Shown here: positions 16,140 through 17,556 of the stretch, in pieces | Numbering within the stretch: the stretch's first letter is position 1 | How the letters are laid out: the number at the start of each line of letters is the position of its first letter | Assembly (NCBI GenBank): GCA_035606335.1 | Contig: DATNFP010000085.1 | Span: 1-17,556, forward strand | Direction: 5' to 3' | DNA length: 17,556 nucleotides | From: DATNFP01 sp035606335 | GTDB taxonomy: Bacteria; Bacteroidota; Bacteroidia; Chitinophagales; Chitinophagaceae | Translations under genes and position numbers: made by a program | The notes under the pieces: generated by a model | Told to the model about the DNA's origin: nothing | Database searches by the model: none | The model's input: only the letters and a program-made list of their open reading frames with translations

Positions 16140-17556
16140 TTATGCATAATTCATAAAGATGCTCGTTGTTGCCAATGCCTGCAGATCTGCACCGAACCTT
16201 GTAGTAAAGAATCCGGCAGCTCCAAAACCATTATTGACATAATAGGTATCCATAATAGCGACCATACTTGCAGCAGAGTCCCCAAATGACTGTGCAGGAA
16301 TAGTACGGCGCGCTGCCACAATACGTTCGAACACAACTCCCGGAATCGATTTGCCTGCGGCATCAGATGCGTCTTTGAGCCTTGTAGCTGATGATTCATT
16401 AAACGAAGGCATAACAGTATTTGTTACATCCGGTGAGTCTTGTGTAAAGTTTCTTCCTGTTGCAGGCCCTCTTACATAAGCTCCTGCATTTCCTGTCAAT
16501 TCGCCGAACTGAACATTTATCTGGAAGGGGAAGAATTTCACATACGGCTTAGCAGGTTGATCCCCATAATAAGTGACAGATACTTCGTAATAATACATTT
16601 TGCCTGGATTTGAAGATACCTGGTCTTTTGCTGTATTTTCTATTTCCGTCTTCATGTTATTATTTGTTTCCTTGGTGCCTGAAACAAGATTCCATTGCAG
16701 TCCGGGACCATGTAAGTTATGATTCAATAAATGTGCCGCTACCCAGCTATTACGTCTTATGGCCGGATTGAGACTATCCCATCCTAGCGGATCCTGCTGT
16801 GGTGTAGATCCCGCTGTATTGCCCGGTATTGTTGTTAGCGGTTGCGCCAAGACCATCATCGGCCGGTTCATGCCATCGGTAATATGATCGACATGCGATT
16901 GCACATTGTTAGATCCCTCTGCATCTATGCCGGCAATTATCAGTTTTTCAACGATGCTTAGCGCCTTTGTGTTTATCTGGTCTTTCAATTGATTTGCCTG
17001 TGAAGCACTGCTCCTATCCACAGCATCTCCATATTGCGTTATCAACGGATCTATTTCTGACTTTATTCTTAAGATATCGTCTGCTGCCTGTATCTTAGGC
17101 TGGTTTTCAGCAACTTTAGCCGGTGTTGCTGTATTTTCCTGCTGCAATTGTGTCTTTCTTTCATTAGCTAATACTTCAAGTGTTTTTGGTGTGGACGCAA
17201 CCATGACGGCACCGCTGCTTTCATCAAAATAGAGACTGTGACTATTGCCATCGGCAGTTGTGAATTGTTTTCTTAAGCCTACCAACTCTGCCAACCTGCC
17301 TACTGCTGCTCGTCCCATTTCCAGCAATCGGCCACCGATGCTTATCGCTTTGTCTATCAACCAATCCAATGCCTGATCTACCATTGCTCTTGCACTTTCA
17401 ATCAATTCGCCTACTCTATGCCCCACACCACTTAATCCTACCTGGTTGGCAAGGAAACCTATTACAACAGGCATTGCTCTATCCAGGCTGTTTTCAAGGA
17501 AATCGGCCGCACGTTTGGTATTGCCGCTCGCTATTTCTACCACACCTTCTACAAAA
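16140..17556 (-). CDS. C-terminal part of a large eCIS-type effector-like protein, cut by the window edge
   Basis: At least 471 codons are present and the frame stays open to the right edge, so the GTG at 17543 is probably not the start. The visible N-terminal part has a hydrophobic segment AMPVVIGFLANQVGLSGVG (about 23-41 counted from the GTG) and an amphipathic helical stretch. This pattern is familiar from the C-terminal half of DUF4157 proteins at eCIS loci. A Gln/Ala-rich coiled-coil-like middle (about 125-200) follows. Residues 267-327 (WVAAHLLNHNLHGPG, NLVSGT, ETNNNMKTEIE, YYYEVSVTY) resemble the GH-LI...LGG...NL...N...E pattern of DNA/RNA non-specific endonucleases, with H271 in the catalytic position. 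Nuclease function is inference. The N-terminal domains lie outside the window. Confidence 0.75.
   Translation of the reverse strand, partial: FVEGVVEIASGNTKRAADFLENSLDRAMPVVIGFLANQVGLSGVGHRVGELIESARAMVDQALDWLIDKAISIGGRLLEMGRAAVGRLAELVGLRKQFTTADGNSHSLYFDESSGAVMVASTPKTLEVLANERKTQLQQENTATPAKVAENQPKIQAADDILRIKSEIDPLITQYGDAVDRSSASQANQLKDQINTKALSIVEKLIIAGIDAEGSNNVQSHVDHITDGMNRPMMVLAQPLTTIPGNTAGSTPQQDPLGWDSLNPAIRRNSWVAAHLLNHNLHGPGLQWNLVSGTKETNNNMKTEIENTAKDQVSSNPGKMYYYEVSVTYYGDQPAKPYVKFFPFQINVQFGELTGNAGAYVRGPATGRNFTQDSPDVTNTVMPSFNESSATRLKDASDAAGKSIPGVVFERIVAARRTIPAQSFGDSAASMVAIMDTYYVNNGFGAAGFFTTRFGADLQALATTSIFMNYA

Overview
The window looks like chromosomal DNA from a Bacteroidota bacterium, probably of the Chitinophagaceae type. 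The signs are AT-rich DNA, TAnnTTTG-type -7 promoter boxes, almost no Shine-Dalgarno sequences, a beta-propeller/Y_Y_Y sensor kinase paired with a LytTR regulator, and the futalosine menaquinone route. Taxonomy is inferred from gene content and style, not from a marker gene.

Left part (1-8060, core metabolism). After the terminator of a gene outside the window comes a tight plus-strand run: a sodium:solute symporter, a LOG-family protein overlapping it by 74 bp, a CCoAOMT-like O-methyltransferase, a secreted glucosaminidase with LysM domains, and hypoxanthine phosphoribosyltransferase. Its stop codon interlocks with that of a minus-strand menaquinone pair (mqnB then mqnD, futalosine pathway). 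Divergent from mqnB is a pterin pair: a 6-pyruvoyltetrahydropterin synthase/QueD homologue followed by GTP cyclohydrolase I. FolE makes 7,8-dihydroneopterin triphosphate, which the QueD-family enzyme uses.

Middle (8061-12799). A tRNA-Pro(GGG) with its own -7 box and terminator is followed by a control region with two 12-nt direct repeats that fit the LytTR binding pattern. Next come a LytTR response regulator and a 954-aa propeller sensor histidine kinase, coupled through a TTGA overlap. A small VOC-fold protein follows, then a hairpin that probably terminates transcripts from both sides.

Right part (12800-17556, accessory). All genes are on the minus strand and read right to left: the C-terminal part of a large protein cut by the window edge, a 214-aa protein starting 5 bp after it, a DUF4157 ('eCIS core') protein with two HExxH motifs and a 13-aa tandem repeat, and an AAA+ ATPase. 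DUF4157 proteins and an AAA+ ATPase are hallmarks of extracellular contractile injection system (eCIS, PVC/Afp-like) loci. I read this as the cargo/accessory end of such a locus, with the sheath, tube and baseplate genes expected beyond the right edge. The partial protein ends in a region resembling DNA/RNA non-specific endonuclease folds, so it and its neighbour may be an effector and immunity pair. This is the part most likely to hold something undescribed.
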